Assembly: GCF_011682235.2 (NCBI RefSeq) | Contig: NZ_CP076718.1 | Location: forward strand, 275,826-339,825 | DNA: 64,000 nucleotides | Reading direction: 5' to 3' | From: Rhodocaloribacter litoris | Lineage (GTDB): Bacteria; Bacteroidota; Rhodothermia; Rhodothermales; ISCAR-4553 | Part shown: positions 51,255 through 60,733 of the stretch, in pieces | How positions within the stretch are numbered: position 1 is the first letter of the stretch | Layout: each line of letters begins with the position of its first letter | Position numbers and translations under genes: made by a program | Notes under the pieces: model-generated | Told to the model about the DNA's origin: nothing | What the model saw: the letters and a program-made list of their open reading frames with translations, nothing else | Databases searched by the model: none

Positions 51255-51929
51255 TTATTCGAGCGTCTTCGAGACGGGCGGGGTCACGTACGTGGCCGTC
51301 TGCGGCGCGTCGGTGCGGCGGTTGCCGCCCATCTCGTCCTCGTCCTGCGGGAGCGTCACCGACGTGAAGGCCGGCATCTTCCCCGCCCGCAGGTCCTCGA
51401 GGAGCCGGTCGATCTTCTCCTCGGTCAGGTTGAAGACGTACGGCCCGTTCGTCACCTGGAGCACCGGCGCCGAACCGCAGGCGCCCAGGCACTCGACCTC
51501 CTGGATCGTGAAGAGCCCGTCCTCGGTCGTCTCCCCCTTCTTGATGCCCAGCTTTTCTTCCAGGTAGTGCAGCACGTCGTAGCCGCCACAGACCTGGCAG
51601 GAGAAGCACGTGCACACGTCGAGCACGTACTTGCCCATCTTTTTCTTGTAGTACTGCGTGTAGAAGGTCGCCACGCCGTAGACCTGCGCATAGGGCAGGC
51701 CGAGCGTATCCGCCACGAGACGGATGACCTCCGGCGGCAGGAAGCCGAACTTCTCCTGGGCCAGCCACAGCGTGCGCATCACCGCGCCGTCGGCCGTGGG
51801 ATAGCGCGCCACGTAGGCTTCGATCTGGCGCTTCTCCTCGTCGGTGAAGACCAGCTCCTCCGTCGAGAACACCGGCTCTGGATCGCGTTCCGGCAGGGGC
51901 ACCACCGGGTGTTTGATGAAATCAGCCAT
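51255..51929 (-). CDS. nuoE: NADH-quinone oxidoreductase subunit E
   Basis: A 224-residue [2Fe-2S] subunit (24-kDa type) of complex I. The cluster cysteines are C106 and C111 in CTCFSC, and C147 and C151 in ECLGACG. Two further cysteines (C108, C114) near the first pair are unusual: the common pattern is CTNxxC with a non-cysteine residue there. The C-terminal ~40 residues (after AGKMPAFTS) are hydrophilic and not conserved. The ATG at 51929 (MADFIKHPV) is chosen over an arginine-rich upstream extension. nuoD follows upstream with a 78-bp gap. Confidence 0.95.
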   Translation of the reverse strand: MADFIKHPVVPLPERDPEPVFSTEELVFTDEEKRQIEAYVARYPTADGAVMRTLWLAQEKFGFLPPEVIRLVADTLGLPYAQVYGVATFYTQYYKKKMGKYVLDVCTCFSCQVCGGYDVLHYLEEKLGIKKGETTEDGLFTIQEVECLGACGSAPVLQVTNGPYVFNLTEEKIDRLLEDLRAGKMPAFTSVTLPQDEDEMGGNRRTDAPQTATYVTPPVSKTLE

Positions 51930-52007
51930 GTCTCCGTGTCGACGTGTGGGTGGAAGGAAACCCGGCCGTCTGCGCGCCGAGCTTCCCCACGTGCACACCG
52001 TTATGCA

Positions 52008-53330
52008 TTATTTGTCCGCTTCGCCCATGACGGGGTCGATCGTGCCGATGAGGATGACCATGTCGCCCATCATGGCGCCTTCCATCATGTACTCGAGGCC
52101 CTGCAGGTTGGTGAAGCTCGGCGCATTGATCCGCACGCGCCAGGGGTTGCCGGTGCCGTCGGATTCCAGGTAGAAGCCCAGCTCGCCCTTGGGCGCCTCG
52201 ATGGCGTGGTAGCACCAGACCCCCTTCGGCGGGCAGACGCCCGTGTCCGTATAGAGGAAGTCGTGGATCATCCCCTCCATCGAGTAATAGACCTCGTTCT
52301 TCGACGGGTAGGCCTTCTTGGCATCGTCGTTGCGGATGGGGCCGTAGACACGGGGGATGCGGTCGAGGCACTGCCGGATGATGCGGGCGCTCTCTTTCAT
52401 CTCGTCCATGCGCACGAAGTACCGGGCCAGCGAGTCGCCCTCGGTGCGGATGGGGATGTTGAAATCCACCTCCTCGTACTTGAGGTAGGGCTCGAAGCGC
52501 CGGATGTCGTAGGCGACGCCGGAGCCGCGCAGGTTCGGGCCGGTCATGCCCAGTTCGACGACCTCCTCGGCCGTGAGCACGCCGATGCCCTCGTTCCGGT
52601 CGATCCAGATCCGGTTGCGGTTGAGCAGTTTCTCCCAGCCGGCGATCGAGTTTTCGAACTTGTCCAGGAAGGCCGCGATCATGGCCAGGTGCTCGTCCGT
52701 GACGTCGGAGGCCAGTCCCCCGATGCGGCTGTGCGAGACGGTCAGGCGGGCGCCGGTGACGTGGTCGAAGATGTTGTAGATGTCTTCGCGGTGCTCGAAG
52801 CACCAGAGGAAGACCGAGACGGCGCCGGCATCCATCAGGCCCACCCCCAGCCAGAGCAGATGGGCCGAGATGCGGGCCAGCTCGCACATCATCATGCGGA
52901 TCCACTGGGCCCGCTCCGGCACCTCGATGCCCGCCAGCTTCTCGACGGCCAGGCACCAGGCGACGTTGTTCGAGTAGGGCGAGAGGTAGTCCATGCGGTC
53001 CGTGTAGGGCATGAACTCCTGGTACGTCTTGGCCTCGGCCAGCTTCTCGATGCCGCGGTGCAGGTAGCCGATGTCGAGGACGCACTTCTCGATGGTCTCG
53101 CCGTCGAGCTTGACGGCGCAGCGGAGCACGCCGTGCGTGGCGGGGTGCTGCGGCCCGATGTTGAGCACCATCTCGTTTTCGAGCGGGTCCGGGGCCAGGT
53201 CTTCCGGCGTGCGGTGCCGCTCTTCCAGCCAGGCGTGTTTGCTTTCGAGGCGGCGATAGAGGGCCTCGTTGTGGCGCGGCCAGAAGCGGAACTGTTCCTT
53301 GAAATCGAACGGGGAAACGATGCTGCTCAT
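52008..53330 (-). CDS. nuoD: NADH-quinone oxidoreductase subunit D
   Basis: A 440-residue 49-kDa-type subunit of complex I that forms the quinone pocket with NuoB. The N-terminal LNIGPQHPATHGVLR and IGYLHRGIEKLAE segments are canonical, with the quinone-binding His and Tyr expected in PATHG and MDYLSPYSNN. The C-terminus ends IGTIDPVMGEADK, close to the usual DPVxGExDR. ATG at 53330. It lies 39 bp after nuoC and is a separate gene (not a CD fusion). Confidence 0.97.
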   Translation of the reverse strand: MSSIVSPFDFKEQFRFWPRHNEALYRRLESKHAWLEERHRTPEDLAPDPLENEMVLNIGPQHPATHGVLRCAVKLDGETIEKCVLDIGYLHRGIEKLAEAKTYQEFMPYTDRMDYLSPYSNNVAWCLAVEKLAGIEVPERAQWIRMMMCELARISAHLLWLGVGLMDAGAVSVFLWCFEHREDIYNIFDHVTGARLTVSHSRIGGLASDVTDEHLAMIAAFLDKFENSIAGWEKLLNRNRIWIDRNEGIGVLTAEEVVELGMTGPNLRGSGVAYDIRRFEPYLKYEEVDFNIPIRTEGDSLARYFVRMDEMKESARIIRQCLDRIPRVYGPIRNDDAKKAYPSKNEVYYSMEGMIHDFLYTDTGVCPPKGVWCYHAIEAPKGELGFYLESDGTGNPWRVRINAPSFTNLQGLEYMMEGAMMGDMVILIGTIDPVMGEADK

Positions 53331-53369
53331 GATCCTGCAGGTCGGCGGCGAAAATCGACCGGTGCCCCC

Positions 53370-54062
53370 TCACTCTTCGGTGAACTCGGAAGGAGGCTCC
53401 TCGTAGCTCTTCGGCGGCTTCGCACCGTGGGCCGCCGGGAACGGATCGCGCGTGAGCTCGCCCTCGGGCGTCTGGGGCGGCAGCGGCAGCGAGCCCGGGA
53501 TGCCCAGCAGCGGGAATTCCTTGCGGAGCGGGTGGTACTCGAAGTCCTCCGGCATGTACATCCGCCGCAGGTCCGGGTGCCCCTCGAAGCGGATGCCGAA
53601 CATGTCGTAGCACTCGCGCTCGTTCCAGTTGGCGGCCCGCCAGACGCCCGTGAGCGAGGGCACGGTCATGTCGTCCTCATCGACGCGCACCTTCAGGCGG
53701 ATCCGCTTGCCGGCGTCGATGTTGACCAGGTTGTAGAAGACCTCGTAGCGGTCCTCGTCGGTGAAGCGGTCGATGCCGCCGCAGTCGACGAAATAGGTGA
53801 AGCCCTGCTCCTCGCGGAGAAAGCGGGCGATCTCGACGAGCCGCGCCTTGTCCACGCGCACGGTGTGCTCGTTGGCGTAGAGCGTCACCTCCTCGACGGC
53901 GTCGCCGAAGCGTTCCCGGAGTGCCTCGACCACCTCCGGCACGTAGGTCGTTTTCTTCGCGTGGGGGTTGCTCAGGTCGGCTCCCGGCCTGGGCGGGTCC
54001 ACCGGCGTGAAGTGAAACTTCAGGGTTTCGTGTTGCGGGGGACGGCTCGTCGAGTCGGGCAT
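53370..54062 (-). CDS. nuoC: NADH-quinone oxidoreductase subunit C
   Basis: A 230-residue 30-kDa-type subunit of complex I. The signature region NERECYDMFGIRFEGHPDLRR (about residues 148-168), followed by the MYMPEDFEYHPLRKEFP segment, is diagnostic. The first ~45 and last ~35 residues are proline-rich extensions. ATG at 54062 is chosen; a GTG at 54080 lies inside a heptanucleotide repeat and would add six repeat-derived residues. The nuoB stop is 83 bp upstream. Confidence 0.96.
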   Translation of the reverse strand: MPDSTSRPPQHETLKFHFTPVDPPRPGADLSNPHAKKTTYVPEVVEALRERFGDAVEEVTLYANEHTVRVDKARLVEIARFLREEQGFTYFVDCGGIDRFTDEDRYEVFYNLVNIDAGKRIRLKVRVDEDDMTVPSLTGVWRAANWNERECYDMFGIRFEGHPDLRRMYMPEDFEYHPLRKEFPLLGIPGSLPLPPQTPEGELTRDPFPAAHGAKPPKSYEEPPSEFTEE

Positions 54063-54074
54063 GGCGGGTCCGTG

Positions 54075-54148
54075 CTTCACGTTTCACGTTCCACGTTTCA
54101 CGTTGCCGGGGCGGGCACCGGAGACGCGGAACCGGCAACCGAAAACTA
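54075..54148. repeat. Heptanucleotide tract(s) between nuoB and nuoC
   Basis: CTTCACG, TTTCACG, TTCCACG, TTTCACG and TTGCCGG run in exact 7-bp register at 54075-54109. A second short set (GGAACCG, GCAACCG, AAAACTA) covers 54128-54148. The nuoB stop codon (54146-54148) is the end of the second set. The tract lies within the nuo operon transcript. Confidence 0.75.
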
Positions 54149-54733
54149 TTCCGGATGATAGAGGAGGCCGGGCGAGACCTCCTCCTCGCCCACCGGGGCC
54201 ATGAGGCGGGGGCGGGCCGGCGGCGGAGCGGGACGCTTGTCGCCGTGGATCAGGTCGTCCGCCACGGAATACTCGTTGCGGATCTTCTCCTGGATGTCCA
54301 TCAGCGCGTGGATGACGGCTTCGGGGCGCGGCGGGCAGCCGGAGATGTAGACGTCGACCGGGAGGAAGTTGTCGCAGCCCTGGACCACGCCGTAGCAGCG
54401 GTGCATGCCGCCGGTAGACGCACAGGCTCCCATGGCGATGCACCACTTCGGGTCGGCCATCTGGTCCCAGACGCGGCGGATGGCATGTGCCATCTTGTAG
54501 CTGACCCAGCCGGCCACGATCATCAGGTCGGCCTGGCGCGGCGAGAAACGCATGGCCTCGCTGCCGAAGCGGGCCACGTCGTACTTCGGCGCGGCGAACG
54601 CCATCATCTCGATGGCACAGCAGGCCAGGCCCATCGGCATCGGCATGAGCGAGTTCGACCGCGCCCAGTTGAGCACCGCATCGACGCGCGTCGTGAGAAA
54701 GCCCTCTTTTACCAGGACGGATTCGAGTCCCAT
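54146..54733 (-). CDS. nuoB: NADH-quinone oxidoreductase subunit B
   Basis: A 195-residue PSST-type subunit carrying cluster N2, the last iron-sulfur centre before quinone. Cysteine ligands are in [11 protein letters not shown] (adjacent pair), MGACASTGG, and ISGCPPRPE. The C-terminal ~30 residues are proline-rich. ATG at 54733 is canonical. Its TAG stop sits in repeat DNA. nuoA ends 125 bp upstream, a wider gap than usual. Confidence 0.97.
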   Translation of the reverse strand: MGLESVLVKEGFLTTRVDAVLNWARSNSLMPMPMGLACCAIEMMAFAAPKYDVARFGSEAMRFSPRQADLMIVAGWVSYKMAHAIRRVWDQMADPKWCIAMGACASTGGMHRCYGVVQGCDNFLPVDVYISGCPPRPEAVIHALMDIQEKIRNEYSVADDLIHGDKRPAPPPARPRLMAPVGEEEVSPGLLYHPE

Positions 54734-54858
54734 GGTCCTATCGGCGAAGGTTCGTGTCGGTGGGGTGGGCCGGACGCTTGTATGTACCAGGGACGGGCGG
54801 GTTTCGGTGACTTTCAGTTAAAACTGAAAACCGGAACGCCCTCGCCTGCGCCCCGGCC

Positions 54859-55230
54859 TCAGTCGAACTCGAGCCCTCCTTTCTTGATGTCGTAGAGCAG
54901 CCCGATGGCCAGGATGAGGATGAAGAGCACCACCACGCCGAGCACACCGGCCCCGGCCCCCGCGTCGAGGAAGTCGTGGTAGCTGACGGCCCAGGGATAG
55001 AGGAAGACGACCTCGACGTCGAAGACGATGAAGATCATCGCCACGAGGTAGAACTTGACCGTGTAGCGTTCCCGGGCCGTGCCGACGGGGTCCATCCCGC
55101 TTTCGTAGGCGCGCTGCTTGATGTAGTTGGGCCGGCGCGGGCCCAGGAGTTCGGCCGCCTTGAGCAGCGTGAAGGCCAGCCCCCCGGCCAGCACCATCGT
55201 CAACAGCAGCGGTATGAAGTCGGTCAGCAT
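54859..55230 (-). CDS. nuoA: NADH-quinone oxidoreductase subunit A
   Basis: A 123-residue membrane subunit of complex I with three helices. The family motifs YESGMDPVG and the acidic FIVFDVEVVFLYPWA helix (Asp/Glu inside the membrane) are present. ATG at 55230 (MLTDFIPLL) is chosen over a longer frame with a charged extension. It is the first gene of the nuoABCDEFG run on the minus strand; the promoter should lie in the ~150 bp between it and the hairpin at 55383. Confidence 0.95.
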   Translation of the reverse strand: MLTDFIPLLLTMVLAGGLAFTLLKAAELLGPRRPNYIKQRAYESGMDPVGTARERYTVKFYLVAMIFIVFDVEVVFLYPWAVSYHDFLDAGAGAGVLGVVVLFILILAIGLLYDIKKGGLEFD

Positions 55231-55382
55231 AAGCCCCTGGCGACGTCCACGGCACGTCCCGGCGTGAAAAGGCACCACCTGCTGCGCGAAAAGACGGCAG
55301 CAGGGCGAGAAGAACCGGGGTTGAAGCTACCGAATCGCTTTCTGGGAGTCAACGCGAAAAGGCTTGAAGAATGGACAAATAC

Positions 55383-55421
55383 AACGGCCCCCCGGGATGC
55401 CGCCGGTTCCGGGGGGCCGTT
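55383..55421 (-). terminator. Terminator of the TonB-dependent receptor gene
   Basis: A perfect 13-bp stem, AACGGCCCCCCGG (55383-55395) and its complement (55409-55421), has a 13-nt loop. On the minus strand it follows the receptor stop by 20 bp and leads into a T-containing stretch (GTATTTGTCC). It separates the receptor from the nuo operon. Confidence 0.8.
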
Positions 55422-55441
55422 GCGCCGCTGCGTTACCAGCG

Positions 55442-58270
55442 TCAGAACGTATAGGTCAGGCGGGCAATGCCCATACGGCCGAGCTTCGGGGCCCCGATGA
55501 ACTCGCGGTGCTCGTTGTCGAGGACATTGTTGATGCCCACGTCGAAGCGCAGGCCCTGCAACTCGCCCCGGAAGGCATAGCCCAGGTTCAGATCCAGGAG
55601 GAAGTAGCTATCCACCATGCCCTGATAGGGGCCGGAGCGTACGGGAAAGCCGTCGCTGTACCGCGCGGCCAGGCCGGCCGAAAAGCCGGAGGCCCCGTCG
55701 TAGTTCGCACCGGCCTTGAACTTGAACTTCGGCGCGTTCAGGGCCACCGAGAGGTCGGTGTTCGCCTCGTCGAGCTCCTCGTTGTCGAAGAAGTCGTCGC
55801 TGACGAAGGAGACGTTGCCGAAGAAGCCGAGTTCACGGGTGGCCATCACCTGCACGGCCGCATCGAAGCCCCAGTAGGTAATCTTACCGAAGTTGCGGTA
55901 GGAGAGCATCAGTTCCGGCGTGTTGCCGGGTCCGGGGTTGTTCTCCCGCGCCTGCACGATGGCGACGGGGGTATTCGCCCCGGGCAGCTGGCTGCCGGCC
56001 AGCCCGACGATGAGGGCGGCCGCCGCCTGGGGGGAGATGCCCATCTGTGCCAGCGCCCCGGCCAGCTGGACATTGTTCTGGATGCCGCCGGCCAGGGCCA
56101 CCGTCAGATCACCCGCCAGCGTGGGAACGAAGACGAAAGGCGTCTCCATCGCCAGGGGACCGACGAAGTCTTCCTTCTGCGCCCAGTAGCCATCGACGGC
56201 AAAAAGGACACGCTCGCCGAGGATCCCTTTGTAACCGACCTCGACGGTCTGGGTGATGGTCTGATCGAGCGGTTTGATGTCGGTGAGATCGCTGACGGGG
56301 TCGAAGCCGAGCGTGCTCAGGTTGAGCTTGCCCAGGCGACCGCGCGTGAAGCCCTGCACCTGCGTGAGCTGGGGATTGAGCAGGGCCACGAGGGCCGCCG
56401 CCGTCTGGGCATCGATCGGGATCCCCTGAGCCTGCAGCATGGCCGCGAGCTGGGCCGGCGGAATGGCGGCAAGCCCCTGGTAGAGGGCGGCGTAGGTGGC
56501 CTCGAGGGACAGGCCGACGGGCTGGGGCAGGCCCAGGGCCGCCGGGTTCAGGCTGGAAGCCACCAGATCGCTGCCGAGCGGGCTGCCGTCCGGCGTGGGC
56601 AACCCGGCGAAGGCGGGGTTGCGCTCCCAGGTGAAGCCGCTGGCCGCCCCCCGCCCCCGGATGATGATGTTCGTTCCCGGGAGCTGCCCGGCGACGATGT
56701 CCAGGAAAAGCGAGTTCGTGCCGGGTGAAGAAAAAGCCCGGTTGTAGGTGGCCCGCACGGTATGCGAGGGGGTGGGTTTGAAAACCAGCCCCGCCCGGGG
56801 CGAGACCTGGAAGGTCTCGACGACGTTGTTGTAGTCGCCGCGGGCCGCCAGCACCAGGTCGAGCTTCGGTGAGATCGCCGTCGTCGACTGGGCGTAGACG
56901 CCGTACTCGTCGATGTTGTCGTTTTCGTCGTTGCGGCCGAGGATGGTGCCGTCGGTGTCCGGGCGCGTCAGCTCCAGGTCGACGCCGACGATGAGCTGCT
57001 CGCGCCCGTCGGCGAACTCGAAGTCGTACTGGGCCTGTGCATTAAAGAGGAGGCCTTTGTCGACGACGCGCGTGCCGATGTTGTCGGGTGCCGAGGCATC
57101 GTAGACGAACGAGTCGCCGGCGTCATTCTTGTTGACGTAGACCTGAACGAAGAAGCGGTCTACCTGAAGCCGGAGCTGGCCATAGCTGTACCCGAAGCCG
57201 TCGGCCTGCACCGTGCCGATGCCCGAGAGGACCGTCGCCTTGAGCGACGAGAAGCCGCCGTTGGCCGTGATCGAGACCCGGTCGTTGGGGCGAAACTCCA
57301 GCGTGCCGTTGAGGTTCAGCTTCTCGTAGTCGTTGTTGCGGACGCCGTCGGTCTCGATCTGTACCCGGTCGATGGGGTCGTTCGGGTCGAGTTCCCAGTC
57401 CTCGGCCTGGCTGTAGGCCCCGGTGACCTTGTAGCCGAGCCGGCCGGCGGCGAGCACCCCGGCGTGCCGCCCCTGGATGCCGAAGAAGGAGCGCTCCCCG
57501 CCGCTGACGGAGATCGTCGTGCCCGGATGGGTGAACGGATCCTTGGTGATGAAGTGCACCACCCCGGCATCGACGCCGGGACCGTAGAGGGCCGAACCGG
57601 GCCCGCGCACCACCTCGACGCGGTCCAGGTCGATGTTCAGGTTGGGCATGATGCTGTAGACGTTCACGCCCAGGGACGGCACGGCCGCCTGGCGATAGTC
57701 CGTCAGCACATACGTTGCACCGGAGAAGGCGTTGTTGAAGCCCCGCAGCACCATCTCCCGGCGGTCGACGCCGGTCTGGGCCATGTCCACCCCCGTGGTG
57801 TTGCGCAGGGCCTCGACGGCGTTGGTGCCGACGCTCTGCTCCACCTCGCGAGCGGTCAGCACCGAGATCGATGCCGGTGCATCGAGCACCTTCTCCGCCC
57901 GGCGCGAAGCCGTCACGATGACGGTGTTCAACTCGAAGCCGGCCTGCGTCAGGCCGACGTCGACCGTGGCGTTCTCGCCCGCCGCAAGCGTCACCGGCAC
58001 CTCGGCCTCCTGATAGCCCACGAAGCGGACCCGCAACGTATAGCTTCCGGAAGCCACCCCGGCGATCCGGTAGCGGCCGTCGACGTCCGTGGCCGTCCCC
58101 GTGACCATCCCGCCGCCCTGCAGCAGCAGCACGTTGGCGCCGGCCAGCGGCCCCCCGTCAACGGCGTCGGTCACCCGGCCGGAAATCGAGGCGGTCTGCG
58201 CCCGGGTCGCCGGTGTCCCCAGCATCCCAAGCACCGCGAGAAGCACACAGATGCGTAGCGTCTGGCACAT
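55442..58270 (-). CDS. TonB-dependent outer-membrane receptor with N-terminal carboxypeptidase-like domain
   Basis: A 942-residue outer-membrane transporter. A signal peptide (CVLLAVLGMLGTPATRAQ) precedes a carboxypeptidase-regulatory-like domain (about 27-110, SISGRVTDAVDGGPLAGAN), a plug domain (about 118-235, TASRRAEKVLDAPASISVL and VEVVRGPGSALYGPG) and a 22-strand barrel ending in the aromatic RLTYTF C-terminus. Such receptors import siderophores, cobalamin or glycans using TonB energy. The substrate is not readable and no SusD partner is adjacent, so it is not a SusC-type pair. Two alanine-rich, hydrophobic segments (about residues 604-640 and 731-762) resemble each other and probably lie in loops. 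ATG at 58270 has GGAGA upstream. No gene on the same strand is nearby. Confidence 0.94.
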   Translation of the reverse strand: MCQTLRICVLLAVLGMLGTPATRAQTASISGRVTDAVDGGPLAGANVLLLQGGGMVTGTATDVDGRYRIAGVASGSYTLRVRFVGYQEAEVPVTLAAGENATVDVGLTQAGFELNTVIVTASRRAEKVLDAPASISVLTAREVEQSVGTNAVEALRNTTGVDMAQTGVDRREMVLRGFNNAFSGATYVLTDYRQAAVPSLGVNVYSIMPNLNIDLDRVEVVRGPGSALYGPGVDAGVVHFITKDPFTHPGTTISVSGGERSFFGIQGRHAGVLAAGRLGYKVTGAYSQAEDWELDPNDPIDRVQIETDGVRNNDYEKLNLNGTLEFRPNDRVSITANGGFSSLKATVLSGIGTVQADGFGYSYGQLRLQVDRFFVQVYVNKNDAGDSFVYDASAPDNIGTRVVDKGLLFNAQAQYDFEFADGREQLIVGVDLELTRPDTDGTILGRNDENDNIDEYGVYAQSTTAISPKLDLVLAARGDYNNVVETFQVSPRAGLVFKPTPSHTVRATYNRAFSSPGTNSLFLDIVAGQLPGTNIIIRGRGAASGFTWERNPAFAGLPTPDGSPLGSDLVASSLNPAALGLPQPVGLSLEATYAALYQGLAAIPPAQLAAMLQAQGIPIDAQTAAALVALLNPQLTQVQGFTRGRLGKLNLSTLGFDPVSDLTDIKPLDQTITQTVEVGYKGILGERVLFAVDGYWAQKEDFVGPLAMETPFVFVPTLAGDLTVALAGGIQNNVQLAGALAQMGISPQAAAALIVGLAGSQLPGANTPVAIVQARENNPGPGNTPELMLSYRNFGKITYWGFDAAVQVMATRELGFFGNVSFVSDDFFDNEELDEANTDLSVALNAPKFKFKAGANYDGASGFSAGLAARYSDGFPVRSGPYQGMVDSYFLLDLNLGYAFRGELQGLRFDVGINNVLDNEHREFIGAPKLGRMGIARLTYTF

Positions 58271-58509
58271 ATTTCTCTCCGAATGATGAGATGAGCAAAA
58301 GGGGTTTTCCCCCTCACCTGCGCGCCAAAAATAGGACGGCCCCGCCTAAAAGTCATGTGCCGGCCCGGATTTTCGTAACCGCTTCCGGGTCGCCCGGCCT
58401 CAGGGTATCCGCAGCGGAGACGGAGAGAAGCCTGCCGGGTTGAAGGTCCCGGCACCATGGCGGGCCAAAGCAGGGACCGGCCCGTCACCGTTGCACGTTC
58501 AAGCCCCCC

Positions 58510-59802
58510 TCAAAGGCCGACCCGTTCAAAAATGTGGTCGACGTGGCGGAGGTGGTAGGCCGGATCGAACGCCTCGTCGATCTCCTCCCGGCTCAGATGC
58601 GCCCGGATCTCGGGATCGTTCGCGACGATCTCCTTGAACGACCGTTCCTCCTCCCAGGCCCGCATGGCCCGGGGCTGGACGAGGTCGTAGGCCGCCTCGC
58701 GGCTGAGTCCTTTGTCGATGAGCTTGAGCAGGAGACGCTGGCTGTTGTAGAGGCCGAACGTCCGCTCCATGTTGCGCCGCATGTGCTCCGGATAGACCAC
58801 CAGTTCCTCGACGATGCCGGCGAAGCGGTGCAGTGCGTAGTGCAGGAGGGTGGTGGCGTCGGGCAGGACGACCCGCTCGACGGACGAGTGGGAGATGTCC
58901 CGTTCGTGCCAGAGCGCCACGTTCTCATAGGCCGAAACCATGTAGCCGCGCAGCAGCCGGGCACAGCCGGTGATGTTCTCCGACCCGACGGGGTTGCGCT
59001 TGTGGGGCATCGCCGAGGACCCCTTCTGCCCCTTGCCGAAGGCCTCTTCCACCTCGCGGACCTCGCTCTTCTGCAGGCCGCGCACCTCGACGGCCATCTT
59101 TTCGAGCGAGGCCCCGATGAGCGCCAGCACAGCCAGGTAGTGCGCGTGCAGGTCGCGCTGGAGCACCTGCGTCGAGATGGGAGCGGGCTTGAGGCCCAGC
59201 CGCTCGCACGTGAGCCGCTCGACCTCGGGCGGCAGGTGGGCAAACGTCCCGACGGCCCCCGAAATCTTGCCCACGCGCAGGCCCTCGGCGGCGGCCTCGA
59301 ACCGCGCCCGGTTGCGGTTCATCTCGTCGTAGTAGAGGGCCATCTTCAGCCCGAAGGTGGTCGGCTCGGCATGGACGCCATGCGTGCGCCCCATCATGAG
59401 CGTGTACCGGTGTGCCCGCGCCTTCTCGGCCAGCGCCGCCCGCAACCGGTCGATGGCTTCCAGGATCAGGGCGTTGGCCCGCTTGAGCCGGTACGAGAGG
59501 GCCGTATCGACCACGTCGGACGAAGTCAGGCCGTAGTGCACCCACTTCTTCTCCGGCCCGAGCGTCTCGCTGACGGCCCGGGTGAAGGCCACCACGTCGT
59601 GCCGGGTCGTCTTTTCGAGCTCATGGATGCGCCGCACATCGAAACGCGCGTTCGCGTACAGCTTCTCGACGTCCTCTTTCGGGATCACGCCCAGCTCGGC
59701 CCAGGCGGCACAGGCGGCCAGCTCCACCTCCAGCCAGGACTGGTACTGCTGCTCCTCACTCCAGAGCTCCCCCATCTCGGGGCGGGTATACCGGTCGATC
59801 AT
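58510..59802 (-). CDS. purB: Adenylosuccinate lyase
   Basis: A 430-residue cytoplasmic enzyme of purine synthesis that removes fumarate from SAICAR and from adenylosuccinate. The fumarase/aspartase superfamily signature [17 protein letters not shown] lies near residues 262-278. Other conserved regions are [30 protein letters not shown] and [12 protein letters not shown]. The N-terminus [17 protein letters not shown] is canonical and fixes ATG at 59802. A heptanucleotide tract lies directly upstream, between it and the sigma-factor gene on the same strand (106 bp away). Confidence 0.97.
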   Translation of the reverse strand: MIDRYTRPEMGELWSEEQQYQSWLEVELAACAAWAELGVIPKEDVEKLYANARFDVRRIHELEKTTRHDVVAFTRAVSETLGPEKKWVHYGLTSSDVVDTALSYRLKRANALILEAIDRLRAALAEKARAHRYTLMMGRTHGVHAEPTTFGLKMALYYDEMNRNRARFEAAAEGLRVGKISGAVGTFAHLPPEVERLTCERLGLKPAPISTQVLQRDLHAHYLAVLALIGASLEKMAVEVRGLQKSEVREVEEAFGKGQKGSSAMPHKRNPVGSENITGCARLLRGYMVSAYENVALWHERDISHSSVERVVLPDATTLLHYALHRFAGIVEELVVYPEHMRRNMERTFGLYNSQRLLLKLIDKGLSREAAYDLVQPRAMRAWEEERSFKEIVANDPEIRAHLSREEIDEAFDPAYHLRHVDHIFERVGL

Positions 59803-59810
59803 GTTTCGGG

Positions 59811-59838
59811 ATTGCGGGTTGAAGATTGTGGATTGCAG
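59811..59838. repeat. Heptanucleotide tract upstream of purB
   Basis: Four 7-mers in register: ATTGCGG, GTTGAAG, ATTGTGG, ATTGCAG. It starts 9 bp upstream of the purB start codon, between purB and the sigma-factor gene. Confidence 0.65.
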
Positions 59839-59908
59839 AGAGGCCGGGGTTCACCGCGACGGCGTCGACGGGGAACCCGGACCATGCCCCCCGGCCCCAT
59901 CGAGCCCC

Positions 59909-60514
59909 TCAGAGGGACTGCCGCTTGTCGCGGAGGTACTTGTAGAGCAGGGCACGGGCGCGGAAGATGTGGGCCTTGACGGTGCCCAGCGGCAGATCCA
60001 GCTCGCGGGCGATCTCTTCGTAGGATTTCTCCTGCTGGTGCCGCATCACGATGACGCGGTGGTACTTCGGCGGCAGGGCGTCGATGGCTTCCTGGATCAA
60101 CTCCCGCCGCTGGTCCTCGACGATGTGACGGTCCGGGCGATACGTGGTGTCCGGCACCTCGTATTCCAGCTCGCCGTCGCGGGTCTGGATGGGCCGGTCG
60201 ATGGAGAAGGTGGGCAGCTTCCGCTTGCGCAGGTAGTCGATCGTGTGGTTCGTGGCGATCTTGTAGAGCCAGGTGGAGAAAGCATACTCGGACGAATAGG
60301 AGTCCAGGGCCGAGAACGCCTTGATGAAGCACTCCTGCACGAGGTCGTCCACCTCCCCCCGGTCCCGAACCATGCGCTGGATGTGCCGGTAGAGCGCGTT
60401 CTGATACTTCGCCATCAGCTCATTGTAGGCGGCCTCGCGCCCGGCGAGGGCCTGCTCGACGAGCCTTCGGTCCTGCTCACTGGAGGCCGAGGGCGTGCTG
60501 GCGGTGTTTCCCAT
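59909..60514 (-). CDS. ECF-type RNA polymerase sigma factor
   Basis: A 201-residue sigma-70 family factor with only regions 2 and 4. Region 2 (about 25-95) has the core-binding DDLVQECFIKAFSALDSY and promoter-melting FSTWLYKIATNHTIDYLRKRK segments. Region 4 (about 140-195) has LPPKYHRVIVMRHQQEKSYEEIA and the recognition helix GTVKAHIFRARALLYKYL. The linker is longer than in typical ECF factors (~45 residues). No anti-sigma gene is adjacent, so its control is unclear. ATG at 60514 is preferred to a TTG further upstream. The next gene is divergent across 219 bp. Confidence 0.92.
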   Translation of the reverse strand: MGNTASTPSASSEQDRRLVEQALAGREAAYNELMAKYQNALYRHIQRMVRDRGEVDDLVQECFIKAFSALDSYSSEYAFSTWLYKIATNHTIDYLRKRKLPTFSIDRPIQTRDGELEYEVPDTTYRPDRHIVEDQRRELIQEAIDALPPKYHRVIVMRHQQEKSYEEIARELDLPLGTVKAHIFRARALLYKYLRDKRQSL

Positions 60515-60733
60515 GCGTGCGGTGTCACTACGTAGCAAGGTGCCCTGCTCCGGGCATCAGGTGAAGATAGAGAAAAAGCTCCCTTCCGATCCAACCGAAA
60601 ATTTCCGGTGCAACGAAATCGGTGCCTCCGGGATCCGTTGCGTTCCCTCCGGGCCGGCCGCTTAAGCCGTGCCGGCAAGCGCCGATTCCTGCGGCAACCG
60701 TCCTTCCCTGCCTGCCTGAACGTTTGTCCCGCA

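Noticed and set aside
58271-58509. Cobalamin or TPP riboswitch in the TonB receptor leader
   Set aside because: No B12 box or TPP core motif could be traced; a short GGGG-AAAA-CCCC hairpin near 58301-58313 is too weak to call an attenuator.
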